From Edaphobacter aggregans (lineage in GTDB: Bacteria; Acidobacteriota; Terriglobia; Terriglobales; Acidobacteriaceae): 64,000 bases of DNA. The notes under the pieces were generated by a model, which saw only the letters and a program-made list of their open reading frames with translations, was not told the origin of the DNA and searched no databases. This document shows, one piece after another, positions 61,789 to 64,000 of this stretch. The stretch is from contig DZDJ01000011.1 in assembly GCA_022736715.1 (NCBI GenBank), positions 1 to 64,000 on the forward strand, given 5' to 3'. The first letter of the stretch is position 1. Every line of letters starts with the position of its first letter. A program made the translations under genes and the position numbers.

Positions 61789-62673
61789 ATGACGATGAAG
61801 CCGGAACGCCCGGAGCTGAGTTTGGATTACGTGGTTTTTGCAACAGATTTTTCCGGGCATTCCGAGGTGGCCGGGCAATATGCCGGTCTGTTCGCGCAAT
61901 ACAGCGGCGCACGGCTGGTGGCCATGCACTCGTTTATTCCACTGCGGCCCGCGATAACTGTAGAAATGGAAGGATTTACGAGCACTGAACAACGCCATAC
62001 AGCAGAAAAGAACCTGGAAGAAGTGGCTGCGCGGCTTGCTCCGGCAGAGACGCGCTGGCAAACGGTTCTGCTGGAAGGCGAACCGGCAGAGATGGTCGCC
62101 CGCATTGAACAGTTGCCCGGCTCTTCGCTGCTGGTGATGGGGACGCAGGGAAAGGGGCGCATCCAGCATCACCTGATCGGTTCTACGGCAGAAGATCTGC
62201 TGCGCTCGGTAACGTGCCCGGTGATGACGGTCGGGCCGAATGTGCTGACTCCGGGGAAGACCCTGACTTTTCGAAATATTTTGTACGCTACGGACTTCTC
62301 GCCGGAGGCCATGCAGGCGGCGGTTTATGCGGTAACGTTGGCGCAGGCCTTTGGCGCGCATCTGCACATCCTGAACGTGCTGACACTGGATGAGGTGGGC
62401 TCAGTGGACGAGCTGCATGCCAAGCAGCGTGCTTTTCATCGGGAACTGAACAAGCTGGTGCCCGATGAGGCGCGTGCCTTTATGGAACCCAGCAGCTATG
62501 TGGAGCTGGGCGAAGTGCGCGAACGCATTCTGGAACACGCAAAGGCCCACCGGATCGACCTGATTGTGGTAGGCCCCCGCAGCATAGAAAAGGTGAGAAT
62601 GCCCTTTGGTCGCGGGCTGACGTATCGCCTGATTGCGGAGGCAGAGTGCCCGGTGATGACACTCCGCCAATAG
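61789..62673 (+). CDS. Tandem universal stress protein
   Basis: 294 residues from the ATG at 61789 (a TTG at 61774 also opens the frame). Two UspA domains (about 10-150 and 158-294). The first has the ATP-binding GTQGKG-x9-GST(A) pattern, in LLVMGTQGKGRIQHHLIG. The second has only a degenerate form (VVGPRSIEKVRMPFGRG), so one domain probably binds ATP and the other not. Cytosolic stress-response protein of unknown exact role. It reads toward clpX from the other side of lon. Confidence 0.9.
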   Translation: MTMKPERPELSLDYVVFATDFSGHSEVAGQYAGLFAQYSGARLVAMHSFIPLRPAITVEMEGFTSTEQRHTAEKNLEEVAARLAPAETRWQTVLLEGEPAEMVARIEQLPGSSLLVMGTQGKGRIQHHLIGSTAEDLLRSVTCPVMTVGPNVLTPGKTLTFRNILYATDFSPEAMQAAVYAVTLAQAFGAHLHILNVLTLDEVGSVDELHAKQRAFHRELNKLVPDEARAFMEPSSYVELGEVRERILEHAKAHRIDLIVVGPRSIEKVRMPFGRGLTYRLIAEAECPVMTLRQ

Positions 62674-62676
62674 CGC

Positions 62677-63954
62677 TTAGCCTGCTTTTTCCAGCAAGCA
62701 GTGCGAAAGGTCACGCTTCTGCACCATTTCTTCTGTAATCTCTAACTCTTTTATTTTCTTGTTACTTGGTAGGTGATACATCAAGTCCAGCATTAACTCT
62801 TCCAGGATCATGCGCAGTCCGCGCGCGCCGACTTTGCGGTTCAGGGCCTCGCGGGCAACAGCGCGTGCCGCCTCGTCGCTGAAGTGCATGCGGACGCCCT
62901 CGAACTCGAAGAGCTTCTGGTACTGCTTCAGGATGGCATTGCGCGGCTTGGTGAGGATTTCGATTAAGGCGGCCTCGTCCAGCTCGTCCAGAATGCCGAT
63001 GACAGGCAGACGGCCCACAAATTCGGGAATCAGGCCGTACTTGATGAGGTCCTGTGGCTCGGTCTGGCGCAGCAGTTCGACATCGCGCTGAGCGCGGATC
63101 GGGGTGGCCTCCAGGGCATCGCTTTCCGCAACCGCCTTGAAGCCCAGGGCTTTTTTGCCGACGCGACGGCCCACGACACGCTCCAGCCCGACGAAAGCAC
63201 CACCGCAGATGAACAGGATGTTGGTGGTGTCCACCGGGGTGAACTCCTGGTGCGGATGCTTTCTGCCGCCTTGTGGCGGCACATTGGCAACGGTACCTTC
63301 CAGAATCTTGAGCAGCGCCTGCTGAACGCCTTCGCCGGAAACATCGCGGGTAATGGACGGGTTTTCGTCCTTGCGGCCGATCTTGTCGATTTCGTCGATG
63401 TAAATGATGCCGCTCTGGGCACGGGCAACGTCTCCGTCCGCCGCCTGCAGCAGCTTGAGGATGATGTTTTCCACATCTTCGCCAACATAGCCAGCTTCGG
63501 TGAGGGTAGTGGCGTCGACAATGGCGAAGGGTACATCCAGCATTTTGGCGAGGGTGTGAGCGAGCAGAGTTTTGCCGGAGCCGGTCGGCCCGACCAGCAG
63601 GATATTGGACTTGGAAAGCTCCACATCATTGCCGCGGGTACGGTTCATCTGGATGCGCTTGTAGTGGTTGTATACGGCAACGGCAAGTTTCTTCTTGGTC
63701 TGGTCCTGGCCGATGACGTACTCATCCAGAAACGCCTTTACTTCCTGCGGCTTGGGTAGCTGGGGTGGAGCAGCCCCGGGCTGAGCTTCGCTGCGGTCGT
63801 CTTCCAGAATGGAGTTGCAGACAGCCACGCATTCGTCGCAAATGTAAGCGCGCGGATAATCTGACGGTGAGGAGATGAGTTTAGCGACTGAGTCCTGCGA
63901 TTTATGGCAGAACGAGCAGCGGAGAGTTTCTTCAGATCCCCTAGGGGTTTTCAT
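62677..63954 (-). CDS. clpX: ATP-dependent protease ATPase subunit ClpX
   Basis: 425 residues. N-terminal zinc-binding domain (CSFCHKSQ and CDECVAVC), Walker [16 protein letters not shown], pore loop GYVGEDV, Walker [13 protein letters not shown]-type loop RKHPHQEF, and the C-terminal SFVGRLPV-type sensor block. Unfolds tagged proteins for ClpP. AAGGAG at the end of the upstream gene provides its ribosome binding site, implying co-transcription with that gene. The stop is 3 bp from the end of the convergent usp gene. Confidence 0.96.
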   Translation of the reverse strand: MKTPRGSEETLRCSFCHKSQDSVAKLISSPSDYPRAYICDECVAVCNSILEDDRSEAQPGAAPPQLPKPQEVKAFLDEYVIGQDQTKKKLAVAVYNHYKRIQMNRTRGNDVELSKSNILLVGPTGSGKTLLAHTLAKMLDVPFAIVDATTLTEAGYVGEDVENIILKLLQAADGDVARAQSGIIYIDEIDKIGRKDENPSITRDVSGEGVQQALLKILEGTVANVPPQGGRKHPHQEFTPVDTTNILFICGGAFVGLERVVGRRVGKKALGFKAVAESDALEATPIRAQRDVELLRQTEPQDLIKYGLIPEFVGRLPVIGILDELDEAALIEILTKPRNAILKQYQKLFEFEGVRMHFSDEAARAVAREALNRKVGARGLRMILEELMLDLMYHLPSNKKIKELEITEEMVQKRDLSHCLLEKAG

Positions 63955-63956
63955 TG

Positions 63957-64000
63957 CTACAGCTCCTTGGCCTTGCCGATCATACGGGAACCCTTTACTC
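63957..64000 (-). CDS. 3' end of the gene upstream of clpX (partial)
   Basis: Fourteen codons and a TAG remain in the window, ending GKAKEL and spaced 2 bp from the clpX ATG. The frame is open to the window edge. In many bacteria clpP precedes clpX here, so clpP is the natural guess, but the visible residues are too few to confirm it. Confidence 0.45.
   Translation of the reverse strand, partial: VKGSRMIGKAKEL

Overview
The window looks like the chromosome of a soil Acidobacteriota (subdivision 1, Acidobacteriaceae-like). It is GC-rich and densely coded. It carries an Oar-like TonB-dependent receptor with a carboxypeptidase-regulatory N-terminal domain, a Tol-Pal set with a TonB-like TolA, a 2-oxoacid:ferredoxin oxidoreductase, non-mevalonate isoprenoid genes and a complete hopanoid cluster. 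The taxon is inferred from gene content only; no rRNA is present.

Layout. 1-551: repeat-rich spacer. 552-15988: housekeeping genes (M20 peptidase, truA, a TolC-type protein, aroA, a GAF-GAF-SpoIIE phosphatase, deoC, hpt, an Lgt homologue, cysteine desulfurase, citrate synthase, a ThiO-like oxidase, a membrane-anchored coiled-coil protein). 16162-16771: a small mobile-element scar, made of a MITE-like element beside the 3' remnant of an IS5-type transposase. 16912-26103: TonB-dependent receptor, a membrane protein, a DapA-family lyase with an insertion, fused alpha/gamma plus beta subunits of a 2-oxoacid:ferredoxin oxidoreductase, a 67-residue unknown protein, and an aldehyde dehydrogenase that has lost its catalytic core in frame. 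26368-31822: tolQ-tolR-tolA/tonB-tolB-pal-cpoB on the minus strand.

31960-48427 is the isoprenoid/hopanoid block. recN and ispH lead into shc, hpnH, an unknown 149-residue gene, hpnA, hpnG, two zinc alcohol dehydrogenases, hpnC, hpnD and hpnE. Two tiny EamA/EmrE-like genes and hpnJ follow on the other strand. HpnD, HpnC and HpnE make squalene from farnesyl diphosphate, Shc cyclises it, HpnH adds adenosine, and HpnG removes adenine. The step from ribosylhopane to bacteriohopanetetrol is a reduction, and the two dehydrogenases between hpnG and hpnC are natural candidates for it. HpnJ implies a further cyclitol-type head group.

48554-64000: a periplasmic adaptor-TPR-TolC operon without an inner-membrane pump, queF, an MFS transporter, a GT2 glycosyltransferase, a second MITE copy that ends on the ispG stop codon, ispG, an HD-domain hydrolase, a tRNA-Arg(CCU) with a swapped 19-56 tertiary pair, an aminotransferase, lon, a tandem universal stress protein, clpX, and the last codons of a gene upstream of clpX.
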